Assembly: GCF_000321225.1 (NCBI RefSeq)
Contig: NW_004452110.1
Span: 289,705-353,704 of the forward strand
Reading direction: 5' to 3'
Source of the DNA: Odobenus rosmarus divergens
Lineage: Eukaryota; Chordata; Mammalia; Carnivora; Odobenidae
Length of the DNA: 64,000 nt
Below are positions 23,931-34,597 of this stretch, in pieces. Below the pieces are notes generated by a model that saw only the letters and a list, made by a program, of their open reading frames with translations, did no database searches and was not told the origin of the DNA. Position 1 is the stretch's first letter; each line of letters begins with the position of its first letter. A program made the translations under genes and the position numbers.

Positions 23931-24894
23931 CTATTGACTAGAATAGACAATTTAAGTACTTCTCTATAGCTGCAACCCCCAAAAATAATTCCAATAGTAG
24001 TGACAGTCTCTACTTAGCACCTGCAGTTCCACTCATCTGAAGATAAATAATTAACATGTAGTCCTCCATTTTCTCTGGTACAAGTACAGTATGTATGTGG
24101 TTTTATGTAAGTCTTAGCAATTTGGCAAGAAACATTTTCAAACAAAACTTCTGTAAAACTTGTACTAATAACTAGGTAGTTGCTTTATGACTTTCTAGTG
24201 AAGTATGATGTTCTCTGATGCCATGACAAGTGTCGGTAGGTCCTATGACTCTCGTAATGGAACAAAGGGATTTAACAGCACTTGTTTCCTGGTGACACTG
24301 TTCTGAGAAAACAGAGAATTTGATAGGAAGAAATGTCAGGTCAATATTTAACTTCTAAACATGGTATTGGGTGGTAGAAACTCTAACTTTAAATGTCAAA
24401 TATTCTTACTGAACAACTGATTCAAAAAGCCTGTCTGCTGTAGAGAATCTTACTAAGAGGGGGAAAAAAAAGAAAGACTGGTTATACTTCCTTGGATAGA
24501 GATTTTTTAGGAATGTCTGAGCCATATGAGTCCTGTATACCTTCTAAGAAGGCCAACACAATTATTAAAGTGCTTAATATTTAACCATGTTAGTTTTAGT
24601 TATACTTACGGCAACAAAGTTGTATCCTTCTGTCTGTGCTAATTACTCAACCTGGAGTCTAAGCACCCTAAGCCCACCATAAATTTCATGAAATTACATG
24701 AAAATCTGTTCATGCATTTTTCTGCAGAGAGCCACAGTTCTCATTAGCTTTCCAAAATCCAAAAAGATAAAACGCTCAAAAGGCTTAAAAGTACCTTTCA
24801 ACATATATGTACATCTACTCCTTTTTTGTAGGCATTTAAGTCTAGTTTTTGTCTTGTTTTTTAGGTTTTTTTGTTTAAACATTTAAAGCAAACT

Positions 24895-25030
24895 TTTTTT
24901 TTACAAAGGGCCAGATAGTAAATATTTTAGAATCTGTGGGTGCATATGATCTGTCTCATATTCTTCTTCTTTGAGCAACTTTAAATGTAAAATTTAAAAA
25001 TGTAAAAACCATTCTTAACTCAAAGGACTA
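24895..25030 (-). mobile_element. hAT-Charlie-type DNA transposon fragment
   Basis: The start TTTACAAAGGGCCAGATAGT-AAATATTTTAG matches the reverse orientation of the element at 5806. Only one end is recognisable. Confidence 0.55.
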
Positions 25031-25084
25031 ACATCAGCTTGTTTTAGAGTTACAGTTGGTTTACCTCTACAGAAATAACACAGC

Positions 25085-25260
25085 ATGAGCTTTGGAAGTC
25101 AAGACTCTTTCTTTGAGAAAGTCACTAACCCCCTTTAAGTCTCAAGTTTCCACATCTGTAAAAATGAGATACTAAACTCTCCCACGCAGTAGTTTTAACT
25201 ATTGAGGCAGCAAGTGCACAGAAGTGCCCACGCAGTCCCTGGCATATAGTTAGCAAACTG
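25085..25260 (-). repeat. MIR element
   Basis: It is in antisense order: AAGTCACTAACCCCCTTTAAG, TTTCCACATCTGTAAAAATG, CAGTCCCTGGCATATAGT. Confidence 0.65.
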
Positions 25261-25603
25261 GTTTTATTATCCTTGCCTGTGCCTCATATGATAGATCATC
25301 AGTGATATTTATAAGTCAATATTAAGTGTTTGACAGCAGGTATACTCCTCCCATACAATCTACTTTATAGTGATCTGCTTTGGCTATTTTCAGAAACTAA
25401 CTGGGGTTTTCCTGGACAGCCAGCAGGCATGCCCGTTACTCATGAGAATCTAATAGTCTCCTCATAATTACTCTTCTCCCTTCAATGTGTGAACCAAGTT
25501 TCTAGAGCAAAGATTTAATTTATCAGGATGTTATTTTCCATCTAAAGTGTTATAAATGCCCAAATCACAAGAATTCAAAAAAGCTTAAGAAAATCTAACT
25601 TGA

Positions 25604-25797
25604 GGGCGCCTGGGTGGCTCAGTTGATATGCGACTGCGTTCGGCTCAGGTCATGATCCCGGAGTCCTGGGATCGAGTCCCACATCGGGCTCCCAGCTCAG
25701 TGGGGAGCCTGCTTCTCCCTCTGACTCTCTCCCCTCTCATGCTGTTTCTCTCTCGCTCGATCTCTAATAAATAAATAAAATCTTTAAAAAAAAAAAA
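25604..25797 (+). mobile_element. Can-SINE
   Basis: It is a complete copy flanked by GAAAATCTAACTTGA (left) and GAAAACCTAACTTGA (25798-25812), a near-perfect target duplication. Confidence 0.93.
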
Positions 25798-26491
25798 GAA
25801 AACCTAACTTGAAAGAAGTAAAACCAGCATTAATGGGAGTATACTTAGGTGTACCAAGGACCTAAGGTCACAAAATATTATAGGACAGTCATCAGCAGAG
25901 ATACTGATCTCTCCTCTTCCTGTTCCTCACAAAACGGAAGGTCTCAAATATATCCAAGATGCCACTATAATGAGCTTCAATTGTTCTGTTTTCTCCATAA
26001 AGATTAACCAGCTTAAAAGCATGAACTATGTTATAACCGTTTTTATCCTTCACCACACCTACCATAACACTAGGTATGCCAGTCTTCAGGAAACAGTTAC
26101 TGAAAATAAGTATTTTAAAAACGATTTTATTTATCTAAGACAATGATCTTTCAATTCTGTTTATACAGATATTCACCTACTACTACATCATTACTCCAGA
26201 ACAGCTAGAGTGATACAATAATGTCCCTGTCTGTACTCTCCCAAACTATCAAAGGTTATATTTCCTACTAACGTTGGTAAGTAAAACTGTGATTCCTACA
26301 ATCACTAAGGATTTTGGAAGCTACTGTAAAATATTTTCCAGCCTAAGACACCTTTTAAAAGTTGTCCATATAAAGTATATGAAAGAGTAAGTGAATAAAT
26401 ACAGTGTATGACACTTACAAATGATTTTGTCAGCTTTCAGTAAATTTACTTTGAAAGTTTCTAAGACATGATTACTCAAACCATCTTTACA

Positions 26492-26691
26492 GGGGGCCTG
26501 GGTGGCTCAGTCAGTTAAGTGTCTGACTCATGGTTTCAGCTCAAGTCATGATCTCAGAGTCATGAGATCAGGCCCTGTGTCGGGCTCATGCTCAGCTCGG
26601 AGTCCGCTTGAGATTCTCTCTCCCTCTCCCTCTGCCCCTCCCACTCATGTGCTTGCACTCTCTCTCTAAAATAAATCTTAAAAAAAAAAAA
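26492..26691 (+). mobile_element. Can-SINE
   Basis: The head is GGGGGCCTGGGTGGCTCAG and the tail TAAAATAAATCTT(A)n. It is an older subtype with TTTCAGCTCAAGTCATGATC. Confidence 0.9.
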
Positions 26692-28734
26692 ACTTTACTT
26701 CAAATAATCAGTAAAATGAAAAAGCTATAATTAACAGTAAGAGTCAATGTTTTTCTTCCTCATCTCAGAAGACAAAGAAAAAATAATTACAGACCACATT
26801 ATAGAGCATGAGGCTTTCCAGACCAAGCCTAATTTAGTTCTCTGAAATAAATGGTATACTTAGAGAAGATATAGGTAAATAAAAACATGCTAAAAAGCTC
26901 TACCTAACTAAATACAGCCCAGTCCTTGCCTTTGATGGGACAGTGGTCCTCCTTGATCTCTAGTCAGTAGGAATATTTGAAAAATTTCCACAAATGTATA
27001 CAGCACAAAGCTTTTCAGGAGTAAAAGAACAGAACAGTTATGATAAAAATAGCCATGTTCAGAAGATATTCTATGAACCTGAAGAGTGAAGTTTTCCCCC
27101 AAATATTTGTTCCCATGCATTCATCAAATTCAAATATCAACAAGTAGATGTCTCCTTTATTTGTAGATCAGATTAGTATATCCTTACAGAGTTAATGACC
27201 CACTTCACACTAAAACAAAAATCCACCATACTCAAGTGAAAAACAGCCACTATGTACTTACTACCACTGTACTGCAGAGAATGAAAAATGTTTCAAGGGA
27301 TTTTTAAAAAAATTCTGGTAGAATGATTTTTTTAAATTCAACATTATATTGAAGTCTTTTATAAAATAAAATTGCTCAATGAAAGTCCCTTGAAAGATAA
27401 TAATGTTTAAAGAAGAGTAATAATTATCACCCTTTACTATCCAGCTATTAACTCTTCCCATTTTCACTGGTTAGCAACAGTATTACTCCCTATTTAGAAA
27501 GGATCTCAAATTCATATGATGCCAGGCCAGACAACTACCATTAGCAAGTAGGTGGGGACTATAAACTATGCACAAGAACTTCCTGCAGCTGCTACCAGAC
27601 CTATCTCTCCTGTTATTGCTATAAGGAATGCAGGCCTGGTGCAACAAGATCTTCCAATGTTTCCTAAGAGAAGCCAGAAATCCAAATCATGCAAAATCTT
27701 CCCTTTTTAAATATTGGCAATTATGAAACAACAACAGAAAAATACCATGAGGCCAAATAAAAAGTACCTGCAAACTGAATATGGCCTTTCAGTATGCAAC
27801 CAGTGCTAAAACACAGCAATAAGAGTCTAGGAAGAGAAGCATCAGTAAGAATCTCAAGTCTCTGACTCCCAACCCTGGACCATTACTCAGATTTCACAAT
27901 GAAGATGGATTCTCCATGTAATCATAAATATCAGTGGTAATCTTTCTTTCCTGAAGACTAATTTTTGAGTTAATTAAAAAAAAACAAAAACCTGGTAGCC
28001 AGCCCCCCCCCGTACTAGTACTTTAATTTACTATTTTAAAGTATACATTTTAGGAAAAAAGTTCAAAACAGCATTTGAGGGAGATGAATTTAGAATTATA
28101 TTAGCAAAACTAAATTATAATATGTGGAAAATGTATACATATTATAACTCATTTTTTAAAAACATTATAATGTTTTACAAACTATGTTAGTTGGGTAAAA
28201 TGAAGTGTTAATCTTCACAATCCTTAGAAAGCAAACCACTTGAACTCCTTCGAATCTCTAGATTGAGCCATCAGGAACTGGCATTCCTCATAAGCCACTT
28301 TCACTTTAGAAACGTGAAATGGAAAAACAAATAAAGGGTGGGGAGAAGTGACAACAATGTTAACTAGTAAGGTATTTCTGTTATATATTAAAGTGCCAAA
28401 GGATCCTAAGACTCAATACAATTTTCTTTACTGCTTTAGCTCTAAGTAGATTAGATGGCTAAAAAGGATAAACTAGCAGACCTTCTATTTGGAAACAAAA
28501 TCTGCTGGATTAAAAAAGAAATACTATGTGGGGCAGCACCCGAAGATTAAACCTTTAAAGGATCTGCTCTTAAAATTTTCAATTTAAGAAAAAAACCCTT
28601 TAGTTACACTCTTCTCAGAGTTCTCAGTTGATTTGTAAAGGTACCTCCATATATGTTATATTGGTAGCATACTTAAAAAAACAAAAAATAAAACCTTAAG
28701 AACGAGGTGACAGAGTTGAAGGAAAAAAGGTAGC

Positions 28735-28905
28735 TTTGGCTTTATCAGGGCTGGATTTTACTACATAACAGCTGTGTGACTTCAAGCAAGTTATTTAACT
28801 ACTCTGAGCACTACTCTCTCATCTACATAAAAGGGTAAACAATAGTTACTTTAATTCTCATTATGAGAATTGTGATATATCTTAAATGTATTTTAATTCA
28901 TTCTC
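28735..28905 (-). repeat. MIR element
   Basis: It is in antisense order: ACAGCTGTGTGACTTCAAGC, TTATTTAACTACTCTGAGC, CTCTCATCTACATAAAAGGG. Confidence 0.65.
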
Positions 28906-29139
28906 TTAACTGAAATCTGAATCCGCTCCACAACATCAGTAGCTTAAAATACTTCTGGCAGAAAAGCTACATAGACAAGAGAACTCAACACTTCCTGGAG
29001 CAGCCCATTTCATCTTCACACTTCTATTATTTTCTTTTACTTAACTAAAATCAGCTGCCTAGTTACTTCAACCCTCCATCAATCAATCACATTCTAGTTA
29101 AATCATATTAAGTACTGCTAATTCAGTTCTCATTACACT

Positions 29140-29245
29140 TTAGGCTCCACAATGGTTGAGGCTGTTCAGTATTGTAGCCCCAACACTGAAACAATGATAA
29201 GCACATAGCAGGTGTACAACAAATATTTGCAGATTAAGTAATAAG
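29140..29245 (+). repeat. LINE L2 3'-end fragment
   Basis: It shows the L2 ending style: TAGCCCCAACACTGAAACAA, AGCACATAGCAGGTGTACAA, CAAATATTTGCAGATTAAG. Confidence 0.45.
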
Positions 29246-31170
29246 TTCTGTTAGTATATACTGATTTACCACTGAAATGCCTTCTAATATAAAGAGCACA
29301 AATGTACATTTCTGGAGGTGACCGTTTAATGTGTAAGGTTTAAAATTTGAACTATCATACGTAACCAGACACATGCTGTGTTTTTAAAAAACCCCTTCAG
29401 ATATAGTAAATGAAAGCAATTTTACTGTACTTTAAATGGTGATGCTATTCAATGATACAGATGATAAAGTTCCTTCAAAGCAATTAAACCTACTGTCTCC
29501 ATAACTGCTATTCATAATTTCCTTCAGATTTAACTGAATTCCAAGTCTACATTAAAAAAAAAAACAAACCCTCAAAATGATATCCAACCTCACTGCCACT
29601 GGCTATTCTGCAATACCCCCCCCCAAATAATAATTTAGTCAAATTTTATTACCTGAAAGTTACCCAGAAAACAGCAGAATACCAAAAATCTGTAATTTTT
29701 TCTCATTACTTTCTTAGCAAAACACTGCTATAAACAAACATCTCACTGGTTAAATAAATATCAGAACTCATTTATAATTTAGTCAGTTACATTCCAAAGC
29801 TTGAAGAGCAGGTTTCATAAAGTATGTTCTACTTCACAGAATGGGAAATCAAACACAGTGAACAACCAGTTCACCACCTTCTGCAAATCTATGGAGATAT
29901 ATCCATTATGAAGTGAATTTCTCCTGCCACTCAACAGTTTTAAGCTGTCACTCTATGCTATTAGCCTAAACAAAACATAATTAGTAAGGCATATCTGCTA
30001 CATACAGAAGTCAATAATCCATTACAAACCCAAACATAAAATATCTCTGGATTACTTGGGTCACTGTTGCTTGACACTTTGGTAGAAAATTAGTGATCTA
30101 GAAATATGCAACTAGAGGGCACTAGGTAAGGCAAACATCAGACTGTCAAAATCCAAGAGTCATTTTAATCAACAGAGAATTAGAGGACAGAAAGTGATAA
30201 AAAAAATTCAGCTGATTTTGAAGAAACAGCCATGTATGACCCTTTCTACTCCAACAATTCAGACCAAAGTAGATGAAGCCCCTATCCTTACAAACTTTCT
30301 TTCCCCTTCCACTTCTTCCAAACACCAAAAACAAAAAACCCCTGCCCATTAATCAAAAGAGTATACTACATAAAATTAAGCCACCACATACAGGAGCGCT
30401 TTAAAAAGTTAAAATCACTACCTATCATTAAAATTCCATCTGCAGGGTGATCTCCGGTACTGTGTAAGAAACTTGCAGCCAGAGTTGATACATGAGCAGA
30501 ATCTAGGTCTGTGCTACAGAACCTACCCCAAAGGGCTTCGAAGATGACATGAACACAACATCTACAGAGAAGTACGGTATGTATAGGCTCCCAACTGGTT
30601 TTCAATTTGCTGTGGGAAAATATAACAGATAGTACTTCTCTGCCCTGAAAGTTGCCAAAGCGCCACTGCAAAAGTGGCCTGCAGTTGCAAAATACAACTG
30701 CCTCGGGCTATCCGCACACTTCTTTCTCCTGCCGGTACTTTGGGTTCAGGAACAGTTTCTCAACGTGGTCAAGGTGATGCTGCAAAACCGCCCTCAATGC
30801 CGCAACCACATACAGGAACAGTTTCTCACCAGTCCCAAAACCGACTCCTGGGGACTAGGGGGACTGCCCTTACATTTTCAACATGCTGCTCCTACCCACG
30901 CGGACAGCACCCCGAGTGCCCACGAACACGCGAGAAGGCTTCTGGCTCATACTGATGCCCTCTGGAAGCAAAGAATGTGTGCACTACTCGCCTTCCTCCC
31001 GGGTCCTGTCCGGCCAGGGTTGGGGAGATCCCTGGAAAAGCAGGGGCTGGGGATGAGCCTCTGGCCTTCCCATTCCACGCAGGCAGCAGCATCCCGCCCA
31101 GGCCCGACCTCCCGGCAGCTAGGCCCCCCGCGCCGGCAGGGTATCTTTCCCCCACCTCCCTCCCTCTCAC

Positions 31171-32042
31171 CTGATCTTGTAACTCGGGAGAGTGTGCTTG
31201 CGCTTGATGATTTTCTTGAGCTGATTGACGATGATGGAGGTAAGCTGGGGCATAGGCCGCCCTTCAAACTGGGAGCGCACCTCGAAGTCGATCAGCGGGT
31301 CCTCCACGAAGGAGAAGAACCAGTGGGTGAAGGGCACGCGAGTGAAGACGAAGCGCAGCCTCCCCACCACTCGGGACAACTTGACGAACAGGTAGGCGGA
31401 CTTGCCGAAGACCAAGTCGACGTCGATGGCCAGGTGGAAGCCGCCGTTGTACTCCACCTCCGCCTCGAAGGCCAGCTCCTCGGGGGAGGTGGCGGGCAGC
31501 GTCTCCCCCTCGGGGCCGTCCGATTCTCCGCTGGCCGAGGGCACCACCGGCCGGAGGAGCCGGATGGTCTTGATGAAGGGCACGGTCTCGCCCAGGAACA
31601 CGTCCCGCAGGCTCAGCCCCTCCAGCAGGCGCCCGGCCGTCTTGGTCTGCAGGAGCTCCTCGAACTCCACCTTGATCTTCTTGGTGACCCAGCGGCGAGC
31701 CAGCGCGGTGTCCCGCAGCTCCCGGAACAGGAACAGGATGGTGGCGTTGAGGAAGTAGCAGGTCTCCCGCGTCGGCGGGGCGGGGGTCTCGGGAGCCGGG
31801 GCCGGGGTCGCGCCGCCCTCGGGGGGCCCGCCGGAGGGCTCCTCAGTCCCGCCGCCGCCATAAAGGTACTCCCTCAGGGCCAGGCCCGGCACCGGCTTGA
31901 TGTAGCGGAAGCCGTCGCCCGCGCGGGCCGCCTCGTCCGGCGGCGGCTCGGGCTGTTTGCGGTACAGCAGCAAAAACTGGGTGAGGAGCGTGAGGAAGGA
32001 GCCCAGCACCGCCGACGCCAGAATCATGAGCAGCAGCCCCAT
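31171..32042 (-). CDS. PDZD8: PDZD8 exon 1 (coding part): ER membrane anchor and SMP domain
   Basis: This exon encodes the first 290 residues of PDZ domain-containing protein 8, an ER protein that tethers ER to mitochondria and to late endosomes/lysosomes and moves lipids through its SMP domain (family knowledge). Visible: a hydrophobic N-terminal segment at residues 2-27 followed by basic RKQ, a conserved FRYIKPVPG segment near 45-53, a Gly/Pro/Glu-rich linker at about 62-90, then the SMP region from about residue 91 (TRETCYFLN) to the exon end (KRKHTLPSYKI). The start at 32042 has a strong context (GCCGGGATGG). On the minus strand the exon ends ATCAG|GTGAG, with donor GT at 31170-31169, so the intron is phase 2 and the TGA just past the donor is intronic. 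Exon 2 restores Arg291. The exon lies in a CpG island. Identification rests on a near-identical match to remembered mammalian PDZD8; no frameshift is seen. Confidence 0.97.
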
Positions 32043-32143
32043 CCCGGCACCGCCTCCGCCCGAGCCGCCCGGGCCCCTGCTCCCGCGCCCACAGCGCCGC
32101 TCTCTTCACGTCGCCGCCTCCGCTGCCTCCATCTTGAGGACAT
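32024..32143 (-). other. Upstream ORF overlapping the PDZD8 start (39 codons)
   Basis: An ATG at 32143 opens a 39-codon frame that runs through the PDZD8 start codon in another frame and stops with TGA at 32026-32024. It encodes an Arg/Ala-rich peptide beginning MSSRWRQRRRRR. The ATG context (CCGATGT) is weak. If the mRNA starts upstream of it, this overlapping uORF would be expected to lower PDZD8 translation. There is no evidence that the peptide itself has a function. Confidence 0.45.
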
Positions 32144-32200
32144 CGGGCAGCGGGGTTGGGGCGAGCGGCTCCCTGGGCCTCGTCCGGCGGCTCCGGCAGG
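32043..32200 (-). other. PDZD8: PDZD8 5' UTR (approximate)
   Basis: This is the sequence immediately upstream of the PDZD8 start codon. It is very GC-rich and holds two upstream ATGs (32143 and 32132). The transcription start cannot be fixed from sequence. A start between about 32150 and 32320, downstream of the CCAAT box and CRE, is the most natural reading, so the right boundary is a guess. Confidence 0.5.
32106..32132 (-). other. Short upstream ORF (8 codons) with YY1-like start context
   Basis: An ATG at 32132 in the context CAAGATGG (A at -3, G at +4, strong) is followed by seven codons and TGA. The surrounding CAAGATGGAGGCAGC also resembles the YY1 motif AAGATGGCGGC found just downstream of many TATA-less start sites. 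It may therefore be a promoter element, a uORF or both. Confidence 0.45.
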
Positions 32201-32290
32201 CGCGGTGCGGCGCCCGAGCCCGCAGCGGCCCGCGACTCCTCAGACTCTCCCGGAGGCGGCTGCTGTGGCGGCGGCAGCCGCGGGCCGGAG

Positions 32291-32297
32291 GGGGCGG
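32291..32297 (+). promoter_or_regulatory. GC box (GGGGCGG), possible Sp1/KLF site
   Basis: This is a canonical GC box in the PDZD8 promoter, on the start-codon side of the CCAAT box. A second GC-box-like run (CCCCGCCCCC) lies at 32440-32449. Confidence 0.45.
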
Positions 32298-32323
32298 AAC
32301 GGCACTCCCTCCGGCCTGTGCTC

Positions 32324-32328
32324 ATTGG
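32324..32328 (-). promoter_or_regulatory. CCAAT box (ATTGG on the + strand)
   Basis: CCAAT reads towards PDZD8 on the minus strand, about 280 bp upstream of the start codon, between a GC box (32291-32297) and the CRE (32341-32348). The position suits an NF-Y site placed 60-100 bp upstream of a transcription start near 32.2-32.27 kb. Confidence 0.55.
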
Positions 32329-32340
32329 ACGAACGGCGCG

Positions 32341-32348
32341 TGACGTCA
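32341..32348. promoter_or_regulatory. Full palindromic CRE (TGACGTCA)
   Basis: This is a perfect 8-bp cAMP-response element, about 300 bp upstream of the PDZD8 start codon and 12 bp upstream of an inverted CCAAT box. In CpG-island promoters this pairing is bound by CREB/ATF-family factors and NF-Y. The site is seen; its use here is inferred. Confidence 0.6.
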
Positions 32349-32477
32349 GGGGCGTGCTCGCTCCCGGCGGTGTCGCCTGGCACCCGGCGCCGGGGCGCGC
32401 GTATGCGGGTCCCTGTTCACCTCCCAGGCGCCCTTCCAGCCCCGCCCCCCTCGCCAACATTCCATTCCCCCCGCGGT

Positions 32478-32485
32478 CCACGTGG
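32478..32485. promoter_or_regulatory. Palindromic E-box (CCACGTGG)
   Basis: This is a perfect CACGTG core with symmetric flanks, about 440 bp upstream of the PDZD8 start. It could bind USF, MYC/MAX or MiT/TFE factors. The last is worth noting because PDZD8 acts at ER-lysosome contacts, but that link is speculation. Confidence 0.4.
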
Positions 32486-33049
32486 CTGTCACTTCTGGAG
32501 CCAGCGACGGGATCCGGGGAGATAACTGGGGCCACCGTTGGAGGATAAGGAGGCCGGGCGTAGATGGCGTGGCGCGTTCTTGATTCCGGTCCTCCCGTTA
32601 CCTTCTGATGCGCCCATCCCCCCCTCCTTGGCCGCGGTCCCTGCCTGTTACCTCTGCTGCAGTGTGGTTCTTTCACTCGCGCGCCTGAGAGATGGGCTGG
32701 CGGCGGCTTTCCCTGCAGGGCAGCGCCGCGGAGGGTCTGAGCTGGACGTTCGGAGACTCCCCAAGCCAAGGACAGGACTGAACTGCCTCAGAGACCGCCG
32801 TCGCTGACCGTCAATCCAACCAGCAGACGCTCTGCGTCTGCGAAGGGTGGGCCTGGAAGGAGGGACGGAGAAAAACGGCGTAAGATGCAAACTAACTTAA
32901 CCACCAAGGTGGATATTCGAGATTTAAATAAGAAGGAGGTAAAAGAGCCCGGATGAGCAGGGATGATGAGTGAGATAACTTGCCAGATGATCAGAAGATG
33001 AATAGTGGCTCACCGTCGAGCTCTTGCCGTGTGTTGAAGAGGAAGTTAT

Positions 33050-33165
33050 TGTTAGCCCCCACCCATTTTACAGATGGAAACACTGGCGCAGAGAGGCAAA
33101 GGAAGTTGCCTAGGGTCACGCAATGGAGACTGGTTTGTCTAAAACTAACTCCCCAGCCCTTGGTC
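33050..33165 (+). repeat. MIR fragment
   Basis: The core and 3' half are present: CCCATTTTACAGATGGAAAC, GCAGAGAGGCAAAGGAAGTTG, CTAGGGTCACGCAATGG. Confidence 0.6.
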
Positions 33166-34264
33166 ACTAATCTGTACCATGACAACCAAATTGCTAGAGT
33201 TGGAAGGGGGTTTACTGGTTCCCTGGTGCGCAGGAAGGGGGAGTTGGGGAGGAGGGTCAGGAAGGACTTGGAATTTTGCACAGGGTAGCACACTGACCAA
33301 AGCCATAAAGTTAACGAAGCCAGGTTGCCCAGAACAGTGATACTCCTCATGTCCTCTGGCTACTTGGTTGTTACATCATAAATGCTTATGTGGCTCCTGC
33401 CACGTGGACACTACAACAGTTCTACCTCTAGCCCTACAGAGGTCAGATATTCCCTACTGAAAAGTCCGGACGACTCTGGGTGGCCCTAAGGGCCAGGGCA
33501 CGGCCCCTCTCTCTAGCCCTGGAAGATCTTCAAGCTACTGATTGTCTCGAACCTGGGTGATTCTAGAACAAAGGCAGAGTTCCACCCCCATTTTGACCCA
33601 GCTGGAGCAGGTACAGAACTTTGGAACCAGGCCTTACTTACTCATTACCAGGTGTGAGACCAGAATGGTTCCTTTACTGGGAGAATGTAAGACAGATGCT
33701 TGCTGAGGAGCGGGGCTTAAACCCCATATTCCATGTACTACAGAAGTCCAAAGCCCTGTTGGGATTTCTGGGAACTCCAGCATGGTCTTTTCTTGTAGTC
33801 ACCTTTGACTCCTGGCGTCTGCTTCAGGACTGCTGTCTCAGTTCTCCATGGTTTCAACACAAATGGGAATTGTAGGCTCTTGCTCAATTTCAACCAAAAA
33901 CCTTATTCATAACTCGTGCACCACTGTGAGAAAAGTCACTGAAGCTGGATGTGAGGTGGAGCAAAGGAGTAGTTCTTACACATTCCTGAGATCCAAAATC
34001 CTCAAACTGTATACTGACCCATCCTGCATCTTAAAGTATTCCTTAGCCACCTCCACGAGGAAAGTTGGTGATCTTCCTGGGAGTGAGTCCACAGTGTGGC
34101 ACTCCATCTCAGGCCCCTCCCTCCTCTCCCCACCTCTCCCTCCTTCCTCCTCAGATTGCCTCTGGGAATCCTGAATCTTTTCAATCCATTATATAGTCAC
34201 TCCAGATCCATGAAGGAGCTCAGCACACATTTTGGGAAGATAAAAAAATTTTTCCCTGGTGTTA

Positions 34265-34385
34265 AAAATGGCTAACATTTATTAAACACCTATAATGATT
34301 TTAATAATTATAGTATAAATAATAATATTTTTAGAGAATTGACTATGTTCCAGGCACGGTGTTAAACATCTTACATACCTTATTC
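34265..34385 (+). repeat. MIR fragment with AT-rich insertion
   Basis: GGCTAACATTTATTAAACACC and GTTCCAGGCACGGTGTTAAAC are MIR 5' core motifs separated by an AT-rich run. Confidence 0.55.
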
Positions 34386-34405
34386 TTTTTAAAAATCAAA
34401 ATGTC

Positions 34406-34597
34406 TGGGGTGCCTGGGTGGCTCAGTTGGTTAACTGTCCCTGCTCTTGATTTTGGCTCAGGTCATAATCTTGTGAGATCATGGGACTCTGCGCTGGGTG
34501 TGGAGCCTGCTTAAGATTCTCTCTCTCCTTCGCCCTCTGCCCCTCCCCCACTGTGCGTGCTGGCTCTTGTGTTTTCTCTCTCTCTAAAAAAAAAAAA
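34406..34597 (+). mobile_element. Can-SINE (older subtype)
   Basis: The head is GGGGTGCCTGGGTGGCTCAG and the tail CTCTCTCTA(A)n. It is flanked by AAAAATCAAAATG at 34391 and about 34596. Confidence 0.92.

Larger units (their letters stand above)
6947..31170 (-). other. PDZD8: PDZD8 intron 1 (24.2 kb)
   Basis: This is the intron between the two PDZD8 exons, with GT at 31170-31169 and AG at 6948-6947 on the minus strand. It contains only interspersed repeats (listed separately) and unassigned AT-rich sequence. The largest blocks with no repeat I could name are about 7.6-9.2 kb, 15.1-16.5 kb, 17.2-18.2 kb, 19.6-21.6 kb, 21.8-23.8 kb, 25.9-26.4 kb, 26.7-28.7 kb and 29.3-31.1 kb. None has a coding ORF with recognisable similarity. 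Confidence 0.95.
31171..32560. promoter_or_regulatory. CpG island over PDZD8 exon 1 and promoter
   Basis: Base composition changes sharply to GC-rich with very many CpG dinucleotides, unlike the AT-rich flanks. The island covers coding exon 1, the 5' UTR and about 300-500 bp upstream, and fades out by about 32.8 kb. This is the usual arrangement of a broadly expressed, TATA-less gene. The boundaries are by eye. Confidence 0.85.

Noticed and set aside
30765..32525. A 586-codon open frame on the plus strand, antisense to PDZD8 exon 1
   Set aside because: It spans GC-rich CpG-island sequence where stop codons are rare, runs opposite a clearly real coding exon, has low-complexity Gly/Arg/Pro/Ala composition and crosses the promoter. 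It is a shadow frame. Antisense transcription cannot be excluded, but coding is not supported.
31843..32769. A 308-codon minus-strand frame across the PDZD8 5' UTR and promoter
   Set aside because: It is in another frame from PDZD8, with low-complexity Arg/Pro/Gly/Ala composition, and runs through the CRE/CCAAT promoter. It is another product of GC richness.
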